A stretch of 15,520 bases of DNA from Mobilitalea sp. (GCA_029974875.1 JARKQP010000068.1:1-15520), one strand, 5' to 3'; numbered from the stretch's first letter, positions 6,468-14,764 are shown. The notes: generated from the letters alone by a model not told the origin. Numbers and translations are program-made.

Positions 6468-8172
6468 TTTTCAAGCTCTCCTTTAGGTTGGTCAGGGCAA
6501 TCTTTGTTTCAGCAGTTGTTTCACCCAGAAGGGAGGCAATTTCCTGTACGACACGCATCTGCTTCTCAATTACCTTATCTGCAATCTCAACGGTTTGCTG
6601 GTTCAGGTTCTCCTTTTTGATCCGTGAGGTCTCCTCCAGGGTTACATCCTTCATGATGCTGATAATGATATGGTAGGTACGGTCATAGATGATGGTTTCT
6701 TCCACGTATTTATGGTAATCGTCAAGGTACGTCAGCTTATCATGTATATTTCTTCCGGCAGTCATAACCTGCAGGTAGGAGGCGGGATTCAGGATCCGTA
6801 TTACCGGCTGTCCCAGGATGTCACTTTTATGGGAAATGTTAAGGATCTCCTTGGCTGCCCGGTTGATCTGCTGGACCTCAAGGTCTTCATTAAGTACGAT
6901 AACACCATTTGGCATGTTGAAGATGATATTATCGGAGAAATTCTCAGCCTTTTCCTTCAGGAAGGGGAGGCACATGGTGAGGTCGGCCTTGCCCTGGTAA
7001 ACAGCGATTGCTTTGTCACGGCAGGTATTGTAGCCGCAGGTGCCGCAATTGAGTTCCTGTTCAGGGGAAGATTTGCCCATTTTGTGGAGGATTTCATCAA
7101 TTGCCCGGCTGCCCGGCATCTGGCTGTGGGCGCCCAGGAAGGAAAAGTGCTTTTCCAGCTGTGCTTCTGACGGAGTACGGACTTCAAAATCCTTTTCCTT
7201 CGCATAATGGTTGATGCGCAGATAATCCGTAATCGGCATGCGGTGCTCCTTTTCCATGGCGGGGCCGCCAACACAGCTGCCAGAACAGGCGGACATTTCA
7301 ATAAAGCAATTGGAAAGGTTGCCGCTGACGATATTAGTAAGGGCATTCATACAATTTTCAAGACCGTCAATGGCAAAATAATGATAGCCCTCCAGCTGGG
7401 GGAGCATGGAACGGATAATTCCCCCGGGGATGGGGAACAGCCTTGCGCGTCCCTCCTGACGGTCATCCATTTTGCTGTCGGAGCCACTGTCTTTGCCTGT
7501 GGAAATACCGGTGCGCCAAGCGGGGTCACTTTCCGCCAGCCACTCTGACAGCTCCTCGAAGGTCAGTACACAGTCAACAATTCCCGGGTACTGGTCCGCT
7601 TCGTCCTTTTTAGAGATGCAGGGACCCAGGAAGACAGTGTGGGCCCCCTGGAATCTCTCCTTAATGTCAAGGCAGTGGGCCTGCATGGGGGAGAGGATGT
7701 TCGCAAGATAGGGCAGTGCTTCCGGGTAATATTTCTGGATTAAGGTATTAACCGTATGACAGCAGGAGGAGATGATTACACTGGACTGTCCGGAACGGAT
7801 CATGGCGTCGTACTGCTGCTTTACGATAGTGGCGCCGATTGCGGTTTCCTCCACCCCGGAAAAGCCAAGACCGAGTAAGGCCTCCCGCATGGAGGCAATA
7901 TCGGAACCTTCATAGTTGGCGACAAAGGAAGGGGCAAGGCTGGCGACTACAGGCCTTCCGGAAGCGATCATATCCTTCACGGTCTGGACATCATTACGGA
8001 TTTGCTTTGCATTCTGGGGACAGGCAATAAAGCACTGGCCGCAGAGAATGCACTGTTCCTTTACGATATGTGCCTGGTGGTCAGCGAAGCGTATGGATTT
8101 CACAGGACAGTTCCGGATGCATTTATAACAGTTTTTACAGTTGGATTTTTTTAGCTGTATGTAATAATTCAT
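6460..8172 (-). CDS. PAS-containing [FeFe]-hydrogenase homologue, probable redox/H2 sensor
   Basis: Domains of the 570-residue protein in order: two [4Fe-4S] ferredoxin motifs (Cys12/15/18/22 and Cys41/44/47/51); an [FeFe]-hydrogenase large domain (about 70-320); a four-cysteine FeS domain (Cys376/379/384 and 401); a PAS domain (about 414-510); and a helical tail to 570. H-cluster boxes are kept but divergent: SSCCH (Cys137, Cys138), GPCISKKDE (Cys185, Lys188, Glu191) and ACSGSC (Cys296, Cys300). All four cluster cysteines are present, but the usual TSCCPxW, MPC and GGGxP contexts are altered, as in the sensory group C enzymes. Inference: it senses H2 or electron state and signals through PAS and tail to the phosphatase next door. 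I chose ATG at 8172; a TTG at 8193 is in frame but has no ribosome site. It follows the [2Fe-2S] gene by 30 bases. Confidence 0.85.
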   Translation of the reverse strand: MNYYIQLKKSNCKNCYKCIRNCPVKSIRFADHQAHIVKEQCILCGQCFIACPQNAKQIRNDVQTVKDMIASGRPVVASLAPSFVANYEGSDIASMREALLGLGFSGVEETAIGATIVKQQYDAMIRSGQSSVIISSCCHTVNTLIQKYYPEALPYLANILSPMQAHCLDIKERFQGAHTVFLGPCISKKDEADQYPGIVDCVLTFEELSEWLAESDPAWRTGISTGKDSGSDSKMDDRQEGRARLFPIPGGIIRSMLPQLEGYHYFAIDGLENCMNALTNIVSGNLSNCFIEMSACSGSCVGGPAMEKEHRMPITDYLRINHYAKEKDFEVRTPSEAQLEKHFSFLGAHSQMPGSRAIDEILHKMGKSSPEQELNCGTCGYNTCRDKAIAVYQGKADLTMCLPFLKEKAENFSDNIIFNMPNGVIVLNEDLEVQQINRAAKEILNISHKSDILGQPVIRILNPASYLQVMTAGRNIHDKLTYLDDYHKYVEETIIYDRTYHIIISIMKDVTLEETSRIKKENLNQQTVEIADKVIEKQMRVVQEIASLLGETTAETKIALTNLKESLKNE

Positions 8173-8202
8173 AATAAAACCAAAACCTTTCAAGTGTGGG
8201 GA

Positions 8203-8457
8203 TTAGGGATTCGTGACAATTTGTTTTAGTACATGTTCCTCGAAGAATTGATGGAAGGTATCCTTCGATACACCACAAATAATGCCGTCATCTATTTTTA
8301 CAGATACCCCATCAGTGCAGCGCCCGAGACAGAAGGCTGCCGATAGCTTTACCTTATCATCAAGTTCATTCGTGGAAATGGCTTCTTTCATAAGCTGAAT
8401 AATATCATAAGATCCTTTAAGGTGGCAGGAACTGCCAACACAGATGTAAATGTTCAT
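8203..8457 (-). CDS. Thioredoxin-like [2Fe-2S] ferredoxin (NuoE-C-terminus type)
   Basis: This 84-residue protein carries the thioredoxin-like [2Fe-2S] pattern: Cys6-x4-Cys11 (ICVGSSCHLKGS) and Cys43-x3-Cys47 (AAFCLGRCTDG). An alpha/beta core lies between, and an additional Cys is at 61. It resembles the C-terminal half of NuoE/HydC-type subunits, which pass single electrons to or from a larger partner. As first gene of the operon, 30 bases before the PAS-hydrogenase homologue, it is most simply that protein's electron partner. AAGGAG lies 10 bases before the ATG at 8457. Its promoter, at 8549-8521, carries the Rex operator. Confidence 0.87.
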   Translation of the reverse strand: MNIYICVGSSCHLKGSYDIIQLMKEAISTNELDDKVKLSAAFCLGRCTDGVSVKIDDGIICGVSKDTFHQFFEEHVLKQIVTNP

Positions 8458-8497
8458 AAAAACAAGTCTCCTTTTCTAGCGATGAAATAACCTAAGA

Positions 8498-8515
8498 TTG
8501 TTAATGTCTTAACAA
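8498..8515. promoter_or_regulatory. Rex operator, perfect palindrome
   Basis: TTGTTAATGTCTTAACAA matches the clostridial Rex consensus TTGTTAA-N4-TTAACAA at every fixed position. It covers the expected transcription start (about 8514) of the promoter at 8549-8521, so bound Rex would block initiation. Rex leaves DNA when NADH is high. Confidence 0.88.
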
Positions 8516-8520
8516 AGATA

Positions 8521-8549
8521 AGTATAAAACGTTGTTAAGGAAATGTCAA
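8521..8549 (-). promoter_or_regulatory. SigmaA promoter of the hydrogenase-type operon
   Basis: On the - strand a perfect TTGACA (8549-8544), a 17-base spacer and TATACT (8526-8521) lie about 60 bases before the first gene's ATG. Confidence 0.85.
8532..8549. promoter_or_regulatory. Degenerate second Rex-like site over the -35 and spacer
   Basis: TTGTTAAGGAAATGTCAA has one perfect half (TTGTTAA) and a second half matching TTAACAA at 4 of 7 bases. It starts 34 bp from the perfect site, about three helical turns, and covers the -35 box itself. Confidence 0.5.
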
Positions 8550-8590
8550 TCCTTATACGGAAAAAGACCGATTAAAAGACCCTTTAAAAA

Positions 8591-8623
8591 CTGGCTAAAG
8601 GACCTTCCTGAAGGTCTGGCCAA
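8591..8623 (-). terminator. Possible second terminator hairpin after argH
   Basis: On the - strand GACCTT-CAGG-AAGGTC is flanked by an outer TTGGC/GCCAG pairing and then TTTTTAAAG. It lies downstream of the main argH terminator and just upstream of the hydrogenase-operon promoter, so it may further insulate the two units. Confidence 0.4.
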
Positions 8624-8640
8624 GAAACTGGGCCAACCCA

Positions 8641-8686
8641 AAAAATCCGACTGGCAAATAGTAAAATCTATCTGTCAGCCGGATTA
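8641..8686 (-). terminator. Intrinsic terminator after argH
   Basis: On the - strand 8686-8669 pairs with 8662-8645 (18 positions, two mismatches, 6-base loop), and a run of six T (8646-8641, overlapping the base of the stem) follows. Confidence 0.85.
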
Positions 8687-8773
8687 TTATCATTGAATAT
8701 TTAACCTCTTTTAACTAGCTATAACCAGGTACATTTTTATAAGGGATCTGTATTGAAACGGTAAGACACACAA

Positions 8774-10147
8774 TTACCTGCCCAGATATTCCTCATTGAG
8801 CTTTAATACCTCCGCCATAGCCTCGGTACCTGGGGCGCCGATGGTATTTCTCTTATTTACACAGGTTGTTAAGCTGATTGCTTCATAGATGTCCTGGTCG
8901 AATACAGGACTGATGCTCTTGAATTCCTCCAGGCTCATATCGTCCAGGGCAATATCCTTGCTGATGCAATAGAGCACAAGCTGCCCTACGATGCCATGGG
9001 CATCCCGGAAGGGAACTCCCTTGTTCACAAGGTAATCCGCCGCATCGGTGGCGTTGGTAAAGCCGTTCTTTGCACTACCGGCCATATTGTCCTTTTGGAA
9101 CTTCATGGTAGCTACCATGCCGGTAAATAGTGCGAGACAGCCCTTTACGGTATCGATGGCATCAAAGGTAAGCTCCTTATCCTCCTGCATGTCCTTGTTA
9201 TATGCCAGCGGCAGTCCCTTCATCACCGTAAGCAGTGACATAAGGGCACCATAGACGCGTCCCGTCTTACCCCTTACCAGCTCTGCAATATCAGGATTCT
9301 TTTTCTGCGGCATAATGCTGGAGCCGGTGGAATAGGCATCATCAAGCTCAAGGAAACGGTATTCGTTACTGTTCCAGATGATGATCTCCTCGCTAAAGCG
9401 GCTTAAATGCATCATGATTGTGGAGAGTGCACTTAATAATTCAATCAGGTAATCCCGGTCAGAGACGCTGTCCATGCTGTTTAGGGTAGGTCCGTCAAAG
9501 CCCAAAAGCTCTGCAGTAAGGCTGCGGTCCAGTGGGTAGGTCGTACCGGCAAGTGCGCCTGAGCCAAGGGGGGATAGGTTTAGGCGTTTGGATATGTCAC
9601 TAAGCCTTAACCGGTCTCTCTTAAACATTTCAAAATATGCTCCAAAATGATGGGCCAGGGTCACGGGCTGGGCTTTCTGCAGATGGGTAAAGCCCGGCAT
9701 AAAGGTATCCGTATTTGTCTTCATGATTTCATGGAGCGCCTGCAGCAGATTCTTAAGTAATCCATCGATTTCCTGGATTTCATCCCTTGTATATAATTTC
9801 ATATCCAGGGCAACCTGGTCATTGCGGCTGCGTCCCGTATGGAGCTTCTTACCGGCAGCCCCGATCCGCCCGATCAGATGGGCCTCCACAAAGCTGTGGA
9901 TGTCCTCATGCTCCCCATCAATTTCTAAAGTGCCATTTATAATATCCTCCAGGATCCCGGACAGGCCAGCGATAATCTGGTCTTTTTCCTCCCCACTAAT
10001 GATCCCCTGCTTTGCTAACATTGTCACATGAGCGATACTTCCTTCGATATCCTGTTTGAAGAATTTCTGGTCAAAGGAAATAGATGCATTAAAATTATGA
10101 ACCAACTGATTGGTTTCCTTGGTAAAGCGTCCGCCCCAAAGTTTCAT
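8774..10147 (-). CDS. argH: Argininosuccinate lyase
   Basis: The 457-residue protein starts MKLWGGRF, as argininosuccinate lyases do. It carries HTGRSRNDQ (103-111), TH155LQKAQP with the catalytic-region histidine, and the fumarase/lyase signature [12 protein letters not shown] (275-286). It splits argininosuccinate into arginine and fumarate, the last step of arginine synthesis, as a cytoplasmic tetramer. The length is normal. GGAGG sits 6 bases before the ATG at 10147. argG, often its partner, is not adjacent; the gene has its own promoter (10235-10207) and strong terminator (8686-8641), so it is probably transcribed alone. Two copies of TTGCATATT overlap the promoter region and may mark its regulator's site. 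Confidence 0.97.
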   Translation of the reverse strand: MKLWGGRFTKETNQLVHNFNASISFDQKFFKQDIEGSIAHVTMLAKQGIISGEEKDQIIAGLSGILEDIINGTLEIDGEHEDIHSFVEAHLIGRIGAAGKKLHTGRSRNDQVALDMKLYTRDEIQEIDGLLKNLLQALHEIMKTNTDTFMPGFTHLQKAQPVTLAHHFGAYFEMFKRDRLRLSDISKRLNLSPLGSGALAGTTYPLDRSLTAELLGFDGPTLNSMDSVSDRDYLIELLSALSTIMMHLSRFSEEIIIWNSNEYRFLELDDAYSTGSSIMPQKKNPDIAELVRGKTGRVYGALMSLLTVMKGLPLAYNKDMQEDKELTFDAIDTVKGCLALFTGMVATMKFQKDNMAGSAKNGFTNATDAADYLVNKGVPFRDAHGIVGQLVLYCISKDIALDDMSLEEFKSISPVFDQDIYEAISLTTCVNKRNTIGAPGTEAMAEVLKLNEEYLGR

Positions 10148-10206
10148 AGTTTCCTCCGTTCTGCCGTGGCCGCGGCCTTTTGGTTTATTGCTTGTATTAT
10201 TAACCT

Positions 10207-10235
10207 ATATTACCTTGTTTTATGAGAATATGCAA
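10207..10235 (-). promoter_or_regulatory. SigmaA-type promoter for argH
   Basis: On the - strand TTGCAT (10235-10230), a 17-base spacer and TAATAT (10212-10207) lie about 60 bases before the argH ATG. Confidence 0.65.
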
Positions 10236-10256
10236 CAAAAATTTATAAATATGCAA
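10227..10256. repeat. Direct repeat AATATGCAA around the argH -35
   Basis: AATATGCAA occurs at 10227-10235 and 10248-10256, starts 21 bp apart (two helical turns). One copy contains the -35 box. They are candidate repressor half-sites; they do not closely match the usual ARG box. Confidence 0.45.
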
Positions 10257-10260
10257 AGAA

Positions 10261-10300
10261 ACTTCGCGGCCTAAGCATCTGTTTACTTAGGCTGCGAAGT
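10261..10300 (-). terminator. Terminator after the M32 carboxypeptidase gene
   Basis: A 15-bp stem (10261-10275 with 10286-10300, one G-T pair) has a 10-base loop. On the - strand it is followed by TTCTTTG, a short T-rich tract. Confidence 0.7.
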
Positions 10301-10387
10301 ACTCTAGGAGCTTAATTTCAATAAATTAGAGATTTGTGTCAATGGATCTAAGTAAAAATTTATATCAGAATACCGGTTGGGGAAAAA

Positions 10388-11893
10388 TTACAGATTGTAT
10401 AGTTTCGTATATTTTTCCTTTAAATAATCCACGTAATATTCAGCACGGAATTCTTCACCGCAGACATCCTTTAATATCTCGTTCGTATTCTTTACGGCAC
10501 CGTATTTGTGGATGCTGTCACGCAGAAATTCCTTGATCGGGGTCAAATTACCTGCTTTTAAGTATTCCTCAAGAGGCATTTTTTCCTTCATGCAGGCATA
10601 GAGCTGGGAGGCTACGGCAGTGCCGACCGCATAGGAGGGGAAGTAACCAAATTCGCCGAAGGACCAATGGACGTCCTGCAGGATGCCTTCCGTATCGGTA
10701 GCAGGGGTGATACCCATATACTCCTGGTACTTCTGGTTCCACACCTTAGGCAGCTCCTCCACGGTCACTTCATCGGCAAAGATCATTTTCTCGATCTCAT
10801 AACGGATTATAATATGGATACAATAGGAAAGCTCATCCGCTTCGGTACGGATCAGGCTTGGCGCCGCCTTATTAATACCCTTTATAAAATGCTCCAGGGA
10901 AATATCGGAGAGGTTTTCAGGGTAAGTGGCTACCAGCTTTTCATAAATCGGCTCCCAGAACTCAGGACTTCTGCCCAGTACATTTTCGTAAAAGCGGGAT
11001 TGTGATTCATGCATACCCATGGAGGCTCCGGCACCAACCAGGGTTTGGGTCAGGTTATCATCAATATTCATCTCATATAAAGCGTGGCCGCTTTCGTGGA
11101 TCATGGAGAACATGGCACTTTCTAAGTTATTTTCCATGTAGCGGTCCGTAATCCGGACATCATGGTTATGGAGATTCATGGTAAAGGGATGCTCGCTTTC
11201 CGCTATAACGCCACGGTTAAAGTCAAAGCCCACATAACCGGCAAGGTATTTGCAGAATTCCCGCTGCTTTTCAATGTCATAGCTAAGGTAGTTATAGCTC
11301 TTATCAATGGTGTCTGCCTTTTTAGCCACTTCCTTCAATAAGGGGATGATATCCTGCTTTACCTGGTCAAAGAATCCGTCCAGCTCCTTCATCAAAAAGC
11401 ATTCCTCATAATCACTAAGAAGAACCTCATAGGGCTTTTTGTCCCCCTTTACACGGTAGCCGGCAAACTTTTTCTTATAGTCTATTATTTTCTTCAGATA
11501 TGGTGCGAAATCCTCAAAACGGTTGTCCTTCTTTGCCTTTGCCCATTTCCGGCTGGCGACGGAGGTCAGCTCGCTAAAGGCACGGTATTCCTCGGGAGGC
11601 ACGCTCTCTAATTGATCATAGATTTTAGCAAGCTCTTTGACGATGGCTCTTTCCTTTTCGTCAAGCTCTTCCTGTTCTTTTTTATCCTGCAGCTTTTTTA
11701 GAAGCTTGCGCACCTCGTCATTGATTAAGCTTTTCATATACTCATCGGAAAGAATACCAATTACTTTAGAGGTATAATCCGCGGCTTCAAAGGGAGCTGC
11801 GGTCTGGTCATCCCAATCAAATAGATTACGGGCAGTTTGTAAAGCCATGGATTTTTCCAGGTAGGGCTGTAGTTTTTCAAATGTTTTGTTCAT
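10388..11893 (-). CDS. M32-family metallocarboxypeptidase (Taq carboxypeptidase type)
   Basis: The 501-residue protein has the zinc site HESGH (266-270) within MIHESGHALYEMN, and the third-ligand region GMHESQSRFYEN (about 293-304). The HPFTMNLHNHDVRITDRY block (about 235-252) precedes them. This order and length are those of M32 carboxypeptidases, cytoplasmic enzymes that trim C-terminal amino acids and usually spare those next to proline. I chose ATG at 11893 because the family's N-terminus normally begins near this point (MNKTFEKLQ, then ALQTARNLFDWDDQ). Its own ribosome site is weak (AAAGG 13 bases away). An in-frame ATG at 11929 would add 12 residues but also lacks a well-spaced site; the strong AAAGGAGG upstream instead serves a 10-codon out-of-frame ORF. 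The gene is monocistronic. Confidence 0.92.
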   Translation of the reverse strand: MNKTFEKLQPYLEKSMALQTARNLFDWDDQTAAPFEAADYTSKVIGILSDEYMKSLINDEVRKLLKKLQDKKEQEELDEKERAIVKELAKIYDQLESVPPEEYRAFSELTSVASRKWAKAKKDNRFEDFAPYLKKIIDYKKKFAGYRVKGDKKPYEVLLSDYEECFLMKELDGFFDQVKQDIIPLLKEVAKKADTIDKSYNYLSYDIEKQREFCKYLAGYVGFDFNRGVIAESEHPFTMNLHNHDVRITDRYMENNLESAMFSMIHESGHALYEMNIDDNLTQTLVGAGASMGMHESQSRFYENVLGRSPEFWEPIYEKLVATYPENLSDISLEHFIKGINKAAPSLIRTEADELSYCIHIIIRYEIEKMIFADEVTVEELPKVWNQKYQEYMGITPATDTEGILQDVHWSFGEFGYFPSYAVGTAVASQLYACMKEKMPLEEYLKAGNLTPIKEFLRDSIHKYGAVKNTNEILKDVCGEEFRAEYYVDYLKEKYTKLYNL

Positions 11894-11910
11894 AGTTATG
11901 TCCATGCCTT

Positions 11911-11943
11911 TTACCGCACAAATCGCCATGAAAGTGCTGGCAT
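11911..11943 (-). CDS. Possible 10-residue leader peptide before the M32 gene
   Basis: On the - strand AAAGGAGG lies 9 bases before an ATG at 11943 that opens MPALSWRFVR followed by TAA at 11913-11911. The stop is 17 bases before the chosen carboxypeptidase start and in a different frame. The best ribosome site in the leader therefore points to this mini-ORF. It could couple translation to the peptidase gene, or the peptidase could start differently. No attenuator hairpin was recognised in this leader. Confidence 0.35.
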   Translation of the reverse strand: MPALSWRFVR

Positions 11944-12021
11944 GGACTCGGTCCTCCTTTCGTTTATTAGTTTTATTTCTTTCAACCTTATTTCCTCTCT
12001 CGTTATATGGTCTATTAAATT

Positions 12022-12050
12022 AGTATATCAATTTTTAAATTGCATAGCAA
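12022..12050 (-). promoter_or_regulatory. SigmaA-type promoter for the M32 gene
   Basis: On the - strand TTGCTA (12050-12045), a 17-base spacer and TATACT (12027-12022) lie about 80 bases before the leader ATG. Confidence 0.6.
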
Positions 12051-12145
12051 TCCAATCTATGGAAAAAGAGAAATTATCTCATCTATTCTATTAGTAAAAT
12101 ATTGAAGTAGACAAGGGTTTGTATTATGATATAGATATGTGGTTA

Positions 12146-12161
12146 TGTGATTTGAATCACA
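12146..12161. promoter_or_regulatory. Crp/Fnr-type operator TGTGA-N6-TCACA upstream of eno
   Basis: TGTGATTTGAATCACA is a perfect palindrome matching the Crp consensus and the Crp-like site used by Bacillus Fnr. Its centre (12153.5) is about 41 bp before the start expected from the extended -10 at 12179-12187, the class II activator position. Confidence 0.6.
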
Positions 12162-12178
12162 GTAAACTCTCTTTCTAA

Positions 12179-12187
12179 TGCTATAAA
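12179..12187 (+). promoter_or_regulatory. Extended -10 element for eno
   Basis: TGCTATAAA fits the extended -10 pattern TGnTATAAT. No TTGACA-like box lies 17 bases upstream; the palindrome at 12146-12161 occupies that zone. The leader to the eno ATG would be about 125 bases and contains the palindrome TACACAATGTGTA (12260-12272). A weaker TATACT (12219-12224) lies downstream without a -35. Confidence 0.5.
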
Positions 12188-12301
12188 CTTTTATAAGGAA
12201 AGTTAATTCAAATTTACGTATACTTTCCATATAAAAGTAAATAATAGAAATTGATTTTGTACACAATGTGTAAAATACACACACATAATATTAATTCATA
12301 G

Positions 12302-13630
<1,329 letters not shown>

Positions 13631-13636
13631 TAGAAG

Positions 13637-13696
13637 GGCCTCCGACCGGTATGCATAAAGCAGAATCTTATGTATATCAGGCGGAGGCCTTTTTTT
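13637..13696 (+). terminator. Intrinsic terminator after eno
   Basis: GGCCTCCG (13637-13644) pairs with CGGAGGCC (13682-13689). A long, partly paired inner arm separates them and seven T follow (13690-13696). Confidence 0.88.
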
Positions 13697-13725
13697 ATGA
13701 AAAATTTCATTATACGATAACTTAT

Positions 13726-13851
13726 ACTAATGATCATTTGGCCGTTAGGCCATGGGGTGCCAGATGTGAAATATTCTGTATTTCACACTAACGGTCATTC
13801 AGCCGCAAGGCTGCTCAATGCCGGATGTGAAATATTCTGTATTTCACACTA
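13726..13851. repeat. Two tandem 61-bp repeat units, each with two hairpins
   Basis: Units start ACTAA at 13726 and 13787, exactly 61 bases apart. Each has a short hairpin (TGGCC-GTTA-GGCCA, 13739-13752; CAGCC-GCAA-GGCTG, 13800-13813), then TGCC(A/G)GAT, then an identical hairpin GTGAAATA-N5-TATTTCAC (13766-13786; 13827-13847) and CACTA. The short stems differ at two base pairs, both compensated. Looks like a REP-type intergenic repeat. Confidence 0.8.
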
Positions 13852-13916
13852 TGATCCACCCGACAAAAGGCTTCTTCACCTCACCGCCTATCCACCGGCT
13901 TAACTCTCGAACCATA

Positions 13917-14552
13917 CTATACAATAAAATTCTGGCTTTTCACCAGCTGTCTGGAAGCATCCAGCTCGTAAGGCTCCCCGTGCCCGGGATAAATGGTATT
14001 TATATCATGGGTCTGGAGCATATCCCAGCTGTCATTAATTATAGCATCGTTATAAGCCTCTACCAGATGATGGGCCGGTAAATCCCCGATAAATGCGCAT
14101 TGATTGTCAATTACCAGGCTGATGCTGTCATCGCTGTGCCCGGGAGTCGTGATGATATCACCGGCGATCCCGATGGACTGCAGGTAATCCCTGCTGCCAG
14201 AGTCCGAGACAGTGATAAGATGGTGAGGAACAATGTCCCTGAAATTTGCCATTGGATTCTTCTTGTAAAAGCTGTTTAGTTTTTGCATGTATGGTATTTG
14301 GTCTTCATGAACAATTAAATTTGTTCCCAAGTCCCTGAGATTTTGTACAAGACCGGCATGATCCGGATGGAAATGTGTGATTAGCAGGTAATTGATCTCA
14401 TAAATTGAGATGCTGTTTTTGAATAGCAGTTGCAATAAATGTGAAAATGTATCCGGTAAACCGGTATCGACCAGAAGCCAACCGTCATTTGCAGGAAGAA
14501 GATAGCAGTTCGTTGAATTATTTGTTAAGCTGATTACTTTCAACTTTTTCAC
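13917..14552 (-). CDS. Metallo-beta-lactamase-fold hydrolase
   Basis: The 211-residue protein carries the zinc motif THFHPDHAG (His60, His62, Asp64, His65), then TPGHSDDS (His139), GDLPAH (Asp157) and YPGHGEP (His191), the complete two-metal ligand set of the MBL-fold hydrolase superfamily. The N-terminal strand CYLLPANDGWLLVDTG is typical. Such proteins include glyoxalase II, lactonases and thioesterases; the sequence does not say which. No signal peptide is present, so it is probably cytoplasmic. I chose GTG at 14552, about 7 bases after AAAGGTGA; no in-frame ATG lies near. It has its own promoter (-10 at 14615-14610). No clear T-run terminator follows its stop; the 13726-13851 hairpins lie downstream and could serve. 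Confidence 0.85.
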   Translation of the reverse strand: MKKLKVISLTNNSTNCYLLPANDGWLLVDTGLPDTFSHLLQLLFKNSISIYEINYLLITHFHPDHAGLVQNLRDLGTNLIVHEDQIPYMQKLNSFYKKNPMANFRDIVPHHLITVSDSGSRDYLQSIGIAGDIITTPGHSDDSISLVIDNQCAFIGDLPAHHLVEAYNDAIINDSWDMLQTHDINTIYPGHGEPYELDASRQLVKSQNFIV

Positions 14553-14609
14553 CTCGTCATCACCTTTGATATAAGATTCATAAATAAACAGAAAGTTTAC
14601 TTAAAATAA

Positions 14610-14638
14610 ATTATACATCAATTTTACAAAAAGTAAAA
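14610..14638 (-). promoter_or_regulatory. Promoter for the MBL-fold gene
   Basis: On the - strand TATAAT (14615-14610) has TTTTAC (14638-14633) 17 bases upstream. A perfect inverted repeat ATTTTAC-N5-GTAAAAT (14621-14639) covers that -35 and is a candidate operator. Confidence 0.5.
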
Positions 14639-14682
14639 TATATTATTTCAGCATTTCTATGATAAAATTGTGCAATATACAC

Positions 14683-14710
14683 AAAAAAGCTGCACCATTC
14701 GAGGTGCAGC
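14683..14710 (-). terminator. Intrinsic terminator of the 68-residue protein gene
   Basis: On the - strand GCTGCACC (14710-14703), a 6-base loop, GGTGCAGC (14696-14689) and six T (14688-14683). Confidence 0.88.
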
Positions 14711-14721
14711 CCCATATTACG

Positions 14722-14764
14722 AAAGTCAATTACGATCAGATATAGTCTGGTAGTAATTGACTTT
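14722..14764. repeat. 12-bp perfect inverted repeat with inner hairpin
   Basis: AAAGTCAATTAC (14722-14733) pairs with GTAATTGACTTT (14753-14764). The 19-base loop contains CAGA-TATAG-TCTG, extending the hairpin. It lies between the 68-residue gene and its terminator, so it would be in that gene's 3' untranslated RNA. Confidence 0.65.

Noticed and set aside
6007..7548. Several open frames of 60-166 codons on the + strand opposite the hydrogenase operon
   Set aside because: They lie wholly inside well-supported coding sequence on the other strand, lack ribosome sites and show no recognisable motifs.
8173..8193. TTG start at 8193 for the hydrogenase-like protein
   Set aside because: No ribosome site upstream, and the added residues (MKGFGFI) precede the usual ferredoxin-domain start MNYYIQLKK.
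13766..13847. CRISPR-like spaced repeats
   Set aside because: Only two copies, each a hairpin inside a longer 61-bp tandem unit whose 'spacer' parts are themselves similar; no cas genes.
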